Notes under the pieces: generated by a model | Told to the model about the DNA's origin: nothing | The model's database searches: none | What the model saw: the letters and a program-made list of their open reading frames with translations, nothing else | Translations under genes and position numbers: made by a program | Source of the DNA: Hahella sp. KA22 | Lineage (GTDB): Bacteria; Pseudomonadota; Gammaproteobacteria; Pseudomonadales; Oleiphilaceae | NCBI RefSeq assembly: GCF_004135205.1 | Contig: NZ_CP035490.1 | Span: forward strand, 4,445,644-4,509,643 | Length of the DNA: 64,000 nt | Direction: 5' to 3' | Part shown: in pieces, positions 34,401 to 42,800 of the stretch | Layout: every line of letters starts with the position of its first letter | How positions within the stretch are numbered: position 1 is the stretch's first letter

Positions 34401-36174
34401 CGAGACGGCGAAAGACCCCGCCGCGCTGTTCGCCTTGCTGGCGGAGAACGATCTGTTGCCGGACCATGTGCTGTTCGCCCGTAACCTGAGCCCACAGACT
34501 TCAATCAGCGCGGAGTTTGAGACCACGTCTCAGGATCTGTCTCTGTTGAGCGCCTTATTACAACAGTTGGGCGCATTGCGATCCGACGTATTCGTCGCCG
34601 TGGCGACTGCCGGAACCCAGTCGGTGCTGGGCTCGGAATCCCTGCGACCCGCCCGAGGGGCGCTATTGGGGCCGTTGTTAAGCGCGAGACAGGAATTTCC
34701 CGCCCTGCGCACGTTGTTGATTGATGTGGAAACTGATGTGGAAACTGATGTGGAAAACGCTTCCGCTGTTTCCGCACTAACGCGACAGATCCCGGCGTTA
34801 CTGGCTTTGGCTCACCCAAACCAGGAGGCGGACTTCAACGCCGGCCCGCCCCTTGTCGCCCTGCGCGGACGTCATGCGTGGCGCTGTGAATGGCGCCCCT
34901 GTCGGAGCGGCGCTGAGCCGGGAACGACCAGGCCCGTCTCCGATGAACCCGTCTCCAGCGGCGTTTATCTGATCACCGGCGGCCTCGGCAAGATCGGGCT
35001 CGCCCTCGCCACAGGTCTGGCCCAGCGCGGCGCGCGACATATCCGCTTAGTGTCGCGCACGCCTATACCGTCACCTGAACAGTGGCCGCATTATCTGGAC
35101 GATCCATCAACGCCCGCCCGGCAACGCCACGCCATCTCAACCCTGTTGGCCCTGCAAGAAACCGGCGCGCCGGTCAGCGTCACGGCGGCGGACGTCACTG
35201 ACGCCAACGCCATGGGCGCATTGCTGGATGAAGTGTGCGATCGCTACGGAGCCATCGACGCGATTATTCACGCCGCCGCCGATATGTCCCAGGCCCAGGA
35301 ACAAGCCATCAACGCCGACCTGGCGCAGGCCTGGGAAACCATGATCCAGGCCAAGGTCGAGGGCGTCCGCGCGCTGGCCGGGCTGGTCGCGCAACGTCCG
35401 GTGCGGCGGGTGGTCTGCATGTCCTCCCTGGCGGCCCTGTTGGGGGGCTATCACATGGGCGCTTACGCCGCCGCCAATCTGGTCATGGACCTGGAGGTCG
35501 CGCAGTGCGCCGCCCGCCGCGACGCAAATCAGGGCGCCAAATGGCTGTCGCTTAACTGGGATGCTTGGCGTCCGGATAGCGCCAGCGGCCTGGGGATGGG
35601 CGCGAACGCAAAAATTGCGCAGGAATTTTTTGACAAATCCACATTGGCCGCCAATGCTATAGATTCAAAGGAAGGGTTTTTGGCGCTTGAGCAGGCATTG
35701 CAGTTATCGGATGCCTTGCTACAGATGGAAGACGAGCACCAAGTTGCGATATCCACACTATCGCTGAAGTCTCGGTTCTACCGACTTTACCATCCCCGGA
35801 GAAACGCTCCCGGCCATGACGTCGGAGCCTGTTCTCGGCCACATTCAGTACCTCCCGGCAGTAGCGGTGATCATGCGCCCGGCGATCACGCGGAGCTTAT
35901 GCTGTGCGACATTCTGGGCGAACTTCTGGCTGTACCGATCCTTAACGTAAAGGACAATTTTTTTGATCTCGGCGGCGATTCCCTGATCGCAACGCAAGCG
36001 ATTTCCCGTATTCGCGAACGTTGTGGCGCGGACCTGTCTCTGGCGGATTTTTTCAAATGTCCGTCGGTGCGGGAGCTGGCCGCGCTGACCCGTGACAAAA
36101 CTGGCGGGGACAGCGCCGAAAGCGGTCAGGCGCCATCTGCGGACGCGCCGACGAGGGTTGAAATAGAACTATAA
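31426..36174 (+). CDS. Type I PKS module: KS-AT-KR-ACP
   Basis: This 1582-residue single-module polyketide synthase extends the Gln-loaded chain by one C2 unit. The KS (about 12-438) has TACSTSL, EAHGTGT and KTNIGHLD. The AT (540-830) has GHSLGEY and HAFH, indicating malonyl-CoA. A structural KR subdomain (about 925-1160) precedes the catalytic KR (about 1180-1385; GGLGKIG, SSLAALLGG, YAAAN). The ACP (about 1490-1558) has GGDSLIA. With only a KR the beta carbon should remain a hydroxyl, giving a gamma-amino-beta-hydroxy (statine-type) unit from Gln. The N-terminus is short and acidic, pairing with the basic tail of the upstream protein. The C-terminus ends RVEIEL, a plausible ligand for the TubC-like docking domain of the next protein. 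AAAGGAG precedes the ATG. Confidence 0.93.
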   Translation: MNSFEDHPEADGAIAIVGMACRFPGADTPEAFWRNLVAGVESVAELTDAELDAAGVPKSEYQRPDYVRRVAALGDVSGFDAALFDMNPRESQLLDPQHRLLLECAWEALERACCNPDEFAGPIGVFAGCGMPNYLYRHVLPNTDARRVSDLYQAMLLNDKDFLSTRIAYKLGLTGPAVGVQTACSTSLMAVHLACQSLLAGDCDLALAGGASVQLPQHGGFRSQSGMILSPRGQCRAFDAEADGTAVGSGAGLVALKRLDDALENGDPVLAVIRATAANNDGRRKVGFTAPSVQGQAEVIREAQLTANIDPRSIQYVEAHGTGTHLGDPIEIEALARAFDIAPGGGRRCAIGSVKTNIGHLDAAAGVAGLIKTVLCLHYETLPPSLHCQQPNPQIDWLRTPFRVCSETESWPRGDAPRLAAVSAFGMWGSNVHAILEEAPLATRAPRRASRQDDKSAPSQLLLLSAAGEQSADQVAERLAQHLDERPHTHLGDLAYTLALSKKALPYRATLAAATPAEAIAQLRFPNDLSWRRVQDSAPTAAFMFPGQGAQYAGMGAELYQSEPVYREAVDQCLHAAPPLIAQKLRPLLTCPRGADAEQGDKDLKQTALAQPALFIVDYAMAMLLQSWGLTPQALIGHSLGEYVAACVASVFSPEDGVRLVAERGRLMQSMPGGTMIAVRIPRQQAEAYAGAGVSLAVANGPHANVFAGPPGPMEDFAAALEEAQIGYRRLQASHAFHTPMMEPMLDAFAELLDAMTLQAPRLPVYSNLSGARLSAEEAVSTDYWRQHLRRPVQFYEGLHTLCADTHIDTLLEVGPGRALTAFAGALPQNGESCREAIATFAAGPGQDSRKSALECVGRLWSKGFAINRPGLFANLDGQFIPTPTYPFDRRRYWIDPPKLTGDVFSEERQALEDWFYTRSWSRLSGALNLNASGGKWLLLTGSDANALTDALIRGLSDHQPHTLVTVSDTAVTALTPHTEDPEQRQTIALSAETAKDPAALFALLAENDLLPDHVLFARNLSPQTSISAEFETTSQDLSLLSALLQQLGALRSDVFVAVATAGTQSVLGSESLRPARGALLGPLLSARQEFPALRTLLIDVETDVETDVENASAVSALTRQIPALLALAHPNQEADFNAGPPLVALRGRHAWRCEWRPCRSGAEPGTTRPVSDEPVSSGVYLITGGLGKIGLALATGLAQRGARHIRLVSRTPIPSPEQWPHYLDDPSTPARQRHAISTLLALQETGAPVSVTAADVTDANAMGALLDEVCDRYGAIDAIIHAAADMSQAQEQAINADLAQAWETMIQAKVEGVRALAGLVAQRPVRRVVCMSSLAALLGGYHMGAYAAANLVMDLEVAQCAARRDANQGAKWLSLNWDAWRPDSASGLGMGANAKIAQEFFDKSTLAANAIDSKEGFLALEQALQLSDALLQMEDEHQVAISTLSLKSRFYRLYHPRRNAPGHDVGACSRPHSVPPGSSGDHAPGDHAELMLCDILGELLAVPILNVKDNFFDLGGDSLIATQAISRIRERCGADLSLADFFKCPSVRELAALTRDKTGGDSAESGQAPSADAPTRVEIEL
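34723..34758 (+). repeat. Three in-frame 12-nt units in the PKS KR linker
   Basis: GATGTGGAAACT occurs twice and is followed by GATGTGGAAAAC, encoding DVET-DVET-DVEN between the structural and catalytic KR halves. It is in phase and tolerated by the fold. Confidence 0.85.
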
Positions 36175-36202
36175 AGACAACGACAGACAAAGGGAGTGTT
36201 GG

Positions 36203-39200
36203 GTGACTATGGAGTCAGGCATTCATAATTTTCTCGCCCAACTGGCGGCAAGCGATGTGCGCTTGCGACTGGACCAGGGCGCGCTGAAACTGAACGCGCC
36301 CGCCGAACTGCTGCAAGATCCAGTCGTCGCCGGACTGATTGACGAACTGAAGTCCCGCAAGGACGAAGTCATCCGCTTTTTGCAACGACAGAGCAGCGCC
36401 GAAGGCGACGCTGTGGCGCCCGCCGGGCGCGAGCAACCGCCGCCTCTGTCATTCGGTCAACAGCGACTGTGGTTCCTCGACCAGCTTGAGGGCGGCGGTC
36501 AGGGCTATAACATGCCCACCGCCATGCGCTTGCAGGGGCCGCTGGATGTGGATGCGCTGCGCAAGAGTCTGCGCGCTCTCATGGTGCGCCATGAAGTGTT
36601 GCGCACGCGCTACCCGGACAGCGAAGCAGTGTTCGTAGAGCCGCTGCCCTGCGTAGAGCTGACGGAGCTGGACCTGTCCGCCCTGCCCGCGGCGGAACAG
36701 GACCGACGCATCCAGGAACTGGCGGCGTCAGCGGCGTTCGAACCCTTTAATCTGAAGCTTGGGCCGATGCTGCGCATGCAGTTGCTGCGTAAAGGCGCGC
36801 AGGACCATGTGTTGCTCATCACCCTGCATCATATCGTCACCGACGGCTGGTCCATTGGCGTCATGGTGGAGGAAATCTCCGCTTTGTATAACGCCATTTC
36901 CCAGAATCGTCCGCCCGCGTTGCCGGCGCTGCCCATTCAATATGGCGATTACGCGGCGTGGCAACAGCGACGCTACTCCCGCGACGCCAGCCCGCCGGAG
37001 CTGGAGTGGTGGCTGCCGCGACTGCTGGGCGCGCCCCTGCGTCTGGAGCTGCCGCTGGATCATCCGCGCCCGCCAGTGCAGCACTTTCATGGCGACGTGG
37101 AGCATTTCACGATTCCCGCCACCTTACTGCAACCGCTTAAAGACCTGTGCCGCCGTCACAACCTGACGCTGTACATGGCCACGCTGGCGGCGTTTGGCGT
37201 GCTGGCGGCCCGCCACAGCGGCCAGGACGATCTGCTGATCGGTTCTCCGGTGGCCAATCGCAACCGCCGTGAAGTAGAAGGGCTGCTCGGCTATTTCGCC
37301 AACACCCTGCCCCTGCGGCTGCGCCCCGGCGCCTGCGCCACCACTTCTGAATACCTGGATCAGGTACGGGATTTCTGCGCGGGCGCCATGGAGCGCCAGG
37401 AGCTTCCTTTTGAAAAACTGGTGGAGGCGCTGCGACCGGAGCGGGACCTCTCCCATAATCCGCTGGTGCAGGTGATCTTCGCCCTGCAGAACTCGCCGCG
37501 CCATACGCCGCACCCGGAACTGAGCCTGCGCGGACTGCTGATCGAACCGCTGGCGCTGAAGCGCCGCAACGTCAGCGTGGATCTGGAAGTGCATCTGTGG
37601 GAAGTGGACGGCGAGCTGCAGGGGCAGTTTGTCTACAACAGCAGTCTGTTCGAAGCCGCCACCATCCGCCGCATGATCGGACACTATCGCAAACTGCTGG
37701 CGGAACTGCCGAGAGGCCTGAATACGCCGCCACTGCGTCTGCCCATGTTAACGGCGGCGGAAGCCCAGCAATGGAACGACGCCGCCGCGACCGCGAAAAA
37801 CCTGCCCAGCGACCGGCGCATGACCGACCTGCTGCGGGAAGCGACATTGGCGCACCCTCATAAAACCGCTGTGATCTGCGGCGACGAGCGCATCAGTTAT
37901 CTGGAGCTGGACCGCCGCGCCACCCTGCTGGCGTTACAGCTGCAACATCTTGGCGTCGCCCCGGACACACTGGTGGCGGTCTACATGGGACGCAGCGTGG
38001 ATATGATCGCGGCGCTCGTCGGGGTGTTAAAGTCCGGCGCCGCCTACCTGCCTATCGATCCGGCCAACCCCCGCGACCGCATCGCCGATATGCTCGCCAG
38101 CGCCGGCGCAGCGCTGGTGGTCACCCACTCGGATCTGGCGCTGGACCTGCCCGATGGCTGCACCCTGGTGCGGCTGGACCGACTGTTGCGCAACGACCCC
38201 GAGTGCAGCGATCCGTTACGTCACCTGCATGAGGTCGACCATTTGAGCCGCCAGCCCTGCCGCTGCGGCCTACCGACGCCTGGCAACCCGGCGCGCCCGG
38301 ATCATCTCGCTTACGCCATTTTCACTTCTGGCTCCACCGGCGCGCCCAAGGCCACGCCTATCGAGCACCGTAACGTGCTCAACATGCTGGCGGCGCTGCA
38401 ACCCATCGTGAAGTTTTCTGCGGACGATGTATGGACGCTGTTCCATTCATACGCTTTCGATTTTTCCGTGTGGGAAATCTGGGGCTGTCTGTTGTACGGC
38501 GGCACCTTATTGGTGACCACTGAGGAAGAGCGTCATAACCCCCACGCCCTGGCCCGGCTGCTGCGCAGGGAGAACGCCACTGTGCTGAACCTGACCCCCA
38601 GCAATATGGAGAAACTGCTGGCGGCCACCCGGGAGGACGACGCATTTCCCTACCGGTTACGCGCTTTCTGCTGCGGCGGCGAGGCGTTTCCCGGCCGCTT
38701 GGTTTCGCCGATATTAAAATTCGGTCTGCCGGTATGGAATTTTTATGGTCCGACGGAGGCCACCGTGTGGTCCTCCATTCATCGGGTCACCGGCGCGGAC
38801 GCGGAGCTGGCGACGCTGCCTATCGGCGCGCCCCTGGCCAACTATCAACTGTACGTCGTCGACGCCTTTGGCGAGCCCGCCCCGGCGGGAGTCGCCGGTG
38901 AACTGTGCATCGGCGGCGCCGGCGTCACCCGGGGTTATCTGGGACGTCCGGAGCTTAACGCAGAGCGCTTCGTCCACATGACGCACCCGCTGTGTCGCGG
39001 CCGTGTTTACAAAACCGGCGATCTGGTGAGACGTCGCGCCGACGGCGCCATCGATTATCTGGGACGCAGCGACTTTCAAATCAAACTGCGCGGGTTCCGC
39101 ATCGAACCGGGAGAGATCGAGTCGCTGCTCACCGAGCATGCGCTGGTGAATCAGGCGGTGGTGTGCAAACAGTACGCGGAGGATGGCGGCGAATATCTGG

Positions 39201-39763
39201 CCGCGTTTCTGGTGCCGCGTCGCGCGCCAGACGATCCCGCCAGCCTGTTCGAGGAACTGCGCAAGCTGGCCCGCAGCAAGCTGCCGGAGTACATGGCGCC
39301 CACCAGTTATATGATCCTGTCGGAGCTGCCCCTCAACAGCAACGGCAAGATTGACCGCAAACGTCTGCCCCAGGCTACGCCCAACCGGGTTTCCTCCGCC
39401 CTGTTCCAGGCGCCCCGTAATCGCCTTGAACAGGAAATCGCCGCCATCTGGCGCGACGTATTAGGGCAGGAACGCATCAGTATCCATGACAACTTTTTCG
39501 ACATCGGCGGCTACTCCCTGCTGCTGACGCGAGTTTATGAACGCCTGCTGCGCCTGGAGCTCCGGACGCCGCTGACTGCCTTGTTCAATTATCCCACCAT
39601 CGCCCAGCTCGCCGCCCATCTGGCGGACCAGGCAGGCGGCGGTGAGGAGAGCGAACGCGCCGCATTGCGGGACAGCGTCGCCCAGCGCGTGGACCGGCAA
39701 CGACAGGCGCGCCGCCGCCAGGCCGACGCCCGCGCCGTGAGTCAATCACTGCCAATCAAGTAA
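36203..39763 (+). CDS. NRPS module: docking domain-C-A-PCP (specificity unassigned)
   Basis: This 1186-residue protein opens with a TubC-type N-terminal docking domain (about 5-66; FLAQLAASDVRLRLDQGALK), expected after a PKS partner. The C domain (about 78-530) has HHIVTDGWS and LSFGQQRLWFLDQLEG, of LCL type. The A domain (about 540-1056) has FTSGSTGAPK, YGPTEATVW and NSNGKIDRK. Its by-eye code DFWNCGFVWK begins like threonine codes but diverges after the fourth position, so I leave the amino acid open. The PCP has DIGGYSLL, and a basic tail follows (RQRQARRRQADAR), suited to docking on the acidic N-terminus of the next KS. The GTG at 36203 has AGGGAG six bases upstream and is preferred over the ATG at 36209. 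Confidence 0.92.
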   Translation: MTMESGIHNFLAQLAASDVRLRLDQGALKLNAPAELLQDPVVAGLIDELKSRKDEVIRFLQRQSSAEGDAVAPAGREQPPPLSFGQQRLWFLDQLEGGGQGYNMPTAMRLQGPLDVDALRKSLRALMVRHEVLRTRYPDSEAVFVEPLPCVELTELDLSALPAAEQDRRIQELAASAAFEPFNLKLGPMLRMQLLRKGAQDHVLLITLHHIVTDGWSIGVMVEEISALYNAISQNRPPALPALPIQYGDYAAWQQRRYSRDASPPELEWWLPRLLGAPLRLELPLDHPRPPVQHFHGDVEHFTIPATLLQPLKDLCRRHNLTLYMATLAAFGVLAARHSGQDDLLIGSPVANRNRREVEGLLGYFANTLPLRLRPGACATTSEYLDQVRDFCAGAMERQELPFEKLVEALRPERDLSHNPLVQVIFALQNSPRHTPHPELSLRGLLIEPLALKRRNVSVDLEVHLWEVDGELQGQFVYNSSLFEAATIRRMIGHYRKLLAELPRGLNTPPLRLPMLTAAEAQQWNDAAATAKNLPSDRRMTDLLREATLAHPHKTAVICGDERISYLELDRRATLLALQLQHLGVAPDTLVAVYMGRSVDMIAALVGVLKSGAAYLPIDPANPRDRIADMLASAGAALVVTHSDLALDLPDGCTLVRLDRLLRNDPECSDPLRHLHEVDHLSRQPCRCGLPTPGNPARPDHLAYAIFTSGSTGAPKATPIEHRNVLNMLAALQPIVKFSADDVWTLFHSYAFDFSVWEIWGCLLYGGTLLVTTEEERHNPHALARLLRRENATVLNLTPSNMEKLLAATREDDAFPYRLRAFCCGGEAFPGRLVSPILKFGLPVWNFYGPTEATVWSSIHRVTGADAELATLPIGAPLANYQLYVVDAFGEPAPAGVAGELCIGGAGVTRGYLGRPELNAERFVHMTHPLCRGRVYKTGDLVRRRADGAIDYLGRSDFQIKLRGFRIEPGEIESLLTEHALVNQAVVCKQYAEDGGEYLAAFLVPRRAPDDPASLFEELRKLARSKLPEYMAPTSYMILSELPLNSNGKIDRKRLPQATPNRVSSALFQAPRNRLEQEIAAIWRDVLGQERISIHDNFFDIGGYSLLLTRVYERLLRLELRTPLTALFNYPTIAQLAAHLADQAGGGEESERAALRDSVAQRVDRQRQARRRQADARAVSQSLPIK

Positions 39764-39800
39764 ATGCTAGAACAATAAACGGAAAAAAAAGAATACAACC

Positions 39801-42800
39801 ATGAAGGACACCCTATCCCAAGACATCCCAGCGGACGCTATCGCCATTGTCGGCATGGCGTGCCGCTTTCCCGGCGCGGACGACATCGAGGGGTTCTGGC
39901 GCAACCTGCTCGACGGCGTGATCTCCACTACCCGCTTCACCCGTGAACAACTGTTGCAGGGAGGAATTCCCGCCGCGCTGATCGACCACCCGGACTACGT
40001 TCCCGTCAAAGGCGTGGTCAACGATTACGACAAATTCGACGCCGCTTTCTTCGGCTATACGCCCCGGGAAGCGGAAATGATGGACCCGCAGCATCGGCTG
40101 TTTCTGGAAAGTTGCTGGCGCGCGCTGGAAGACGGCGGCCACACCGGTCAGGGTGAGGAAAACCGCATCGGCGTTTTCGCCGGCGTCGGCATGCCCACCT
40201 ATATCCTGCGCAATATTGTTCCGCATCCGCAGTACACCGGACCGGACATGGATTATCAGCTGCTGATCGGCAACGACAAGGACTTCGCCGCCACCCGGGT
40301 CAGCTACAAGATGGACCTGAAAGGCCCCAGCTTCAACGTCAACACCGCCTGCTCCACCTCCCTGGTGGCGGTGCATCTGGCCTGCCAGAGTCTGCTGTCC
40401 TGTCAGTGCGACATGGCCCTGGCCGGCGCTTCCACCCTGCGCGTGCCTCAGGAAGAAGGCTATCTGTATCAGGAAGGCGGCATTCCCTCTCCCGACGGCC
40501 AATGTCGCGCCTTTGACGCCGACGCTCAGGGCGTGGTGGGCGGCAGCGGCGTGGGCGTGGTGTTGCTGCGCCGACTGGAGGACGCCCTGGAGGACGGCGA
40601 TGACATCTATGCGGTGATTCGCGGCAGCGCCATCAACAACGACGGCGCCGACAAAATCGGCTACACCGCCCCCAGCGTCGACGGCGAAGCGGCCGTGATC
40701 GCAGAAGCGCAGGCGCTGGCGGACATCACCGCTGACACCATCAGCTACGTAGAAGCCCACGGCACCGGCACTCCCCTGGGCGACCCCATCGAAGTGGCGG
40801 CGCTGACCAAAGCCTTCCGCCTGACCACCGCGCGCAAAGGCTTCTGCGCCCTGGGATCGGTGAAAACCAATTTTGGCCACCTGGACACCGCCGCCGGCAT
40901 GGCGGGTTTGATCAAGGCGGCCCTGGCGATCAAACACGGCAAGATTCCCTCCACCCGCCATTTCCAGCGCCCTAATCCCAAACTGGATCTGGAAAACAGT
41001 CCGTTTTTCGTCAACGCCGAAACCGTGGACTGGCCTGCTGACTTACCCCGGCGCGCCGGCGTCAGCTCATTCGGCGTCGGCGGCACCAACTCCCATGTGG
41101 TGCTGGAGCAGGCCCCGGACGCCTGCGTTGACGCCCATGCCCTGCAAGACTCAGAGGCGGCGCTGCCGCAACTGTTGCTGGTCTCAGCCCGCACGGACAC
41201 CGCGTTGCAACAGGCGCAGGCGCAATTACGCGAGCATCTGCAAACCCTGCCTGCGCAGGCGCTGCCGGACGTCGCCTTCACCCTGGCCTGCGGACGCCGT
41301 CGTCTGGAGCAGCGCGCTTATACAATCAGCGACCAAGGTACGGCGGACTTTCACGAAAGAAACCACCCGGAAGAGCGCCCTGTCCACAAGCTGGCGTTCT
41401 TGCTCACCGGCCAGGGTTCTCAATACGCAGGAATGGCGTCGTCTCTGTATCAGCGTTACGCCACTTTTCGTCGCGACCTGGATCAATGCGCGGCGTTGTT
41501 GCAACCCTTGTTGAACCTGGATATTCGCTCGCTGCTCTGCAACGACAGGGAGAAAGACCGCGCGCTTACTCCCACCTCCCTGGCGCAACCGCTGAACTTC
41601 GCGCTGGAGTATTCTCTGGCGCGCCTGCTGCAAAGCTGGGGTTTGCAACCTAATGCGTTACTGGGTCACAGCCTGGGAGAATACGTCGCCGCCTGCCTCG
41701 CTGGAGTGTTCTCCCTGCCGGACGCTCTGCGTCTGCTCACCGAACGCGGCCGTTTAATGCAGGACACCGCCGCCGGCGCCATGCTGGTGGTCTCCCTTGG
41801 CGAAGAAAGCGTCATTCCTTATCTGCGCGCCCACGCCGGCGACAAAGGCCAGGGCGAACGTCTGTCTCTGGCGGCGGTCAACAGCCCGGAGTGCTGCACT
41901 CTGTCCGGCCCGCCGGCGGCGATCGAACAACTGCAGGCGCGCCTCATCGCCGAGGGCGTCACCTGCCAGCGCCTCAACACCAGCGGCGCCTTCCACTCGC
42001 CAGCCATGGACCCGGTGGCGGCCCCCTTGCGTGAGTTGTTGCGCAGCCTGCGCCTGCAGGCGCCGCAGATTCCCATTGTCAGCAACCTGACCGGCGACCT
42101 GCTGCGCCCGGAGCAGGCGGCGGACCCGGACTACTGGGTACGCCATATGCTGGAGCCGGTGCGCTTCGCCGCCGGCCTGCAAACGTTGAGGCGCGAAGGG
42201 GTGGACGTCTGCGTGGAAGTGGGCGCGGGACGCGCGCTCACCGCCCTGGCGCATCAACAGGGCTGGCGTCATGACGCTCTGTCGCTGATTCCGCCGGCGT
42301 CGCGCCGGGAACATCCGGAACGACAGCTACTGGAAACCTTGGGGGAACTCTGGCGTCGCGGTTGCGACCTGGATTGGCGCGCCTATTACGATGGCGTCAT
42401 CAACGCCGCCGCGCCAGAGAGTCGTCGCCGTTACCAGCGCCGGCACTTACCAGGCTATCCCTTCGCCCGCCAGCGCTATTGGATCGACCCTCCCAGCAAT
42501 CAGACGATCACAGCGAGCGTCCGGAACAATCAGGCGGAGCCGCCGTTACAGGACTGGTTCTATGCGCCGTCCTGGCGGCGTCTGCCCATGACCGCCGAAC
42601 TCTCAGATCAGCGGTCTTCGGCTAAGTCAGATACAGACAAGTCAGGTACAGACAAGCCAGATACAGACGCCAGGCCCCGTCACTGGCTGGTGTTGGTGGA
42701 CGACGCCCCGCTCGCCCAGGGCTTGCGAGCCGAGATTGAGCGGCGCGGCGACAGCATGACTCAGGTGCGCTCAACCTATGCGCCTCAAGATCTGCACATA

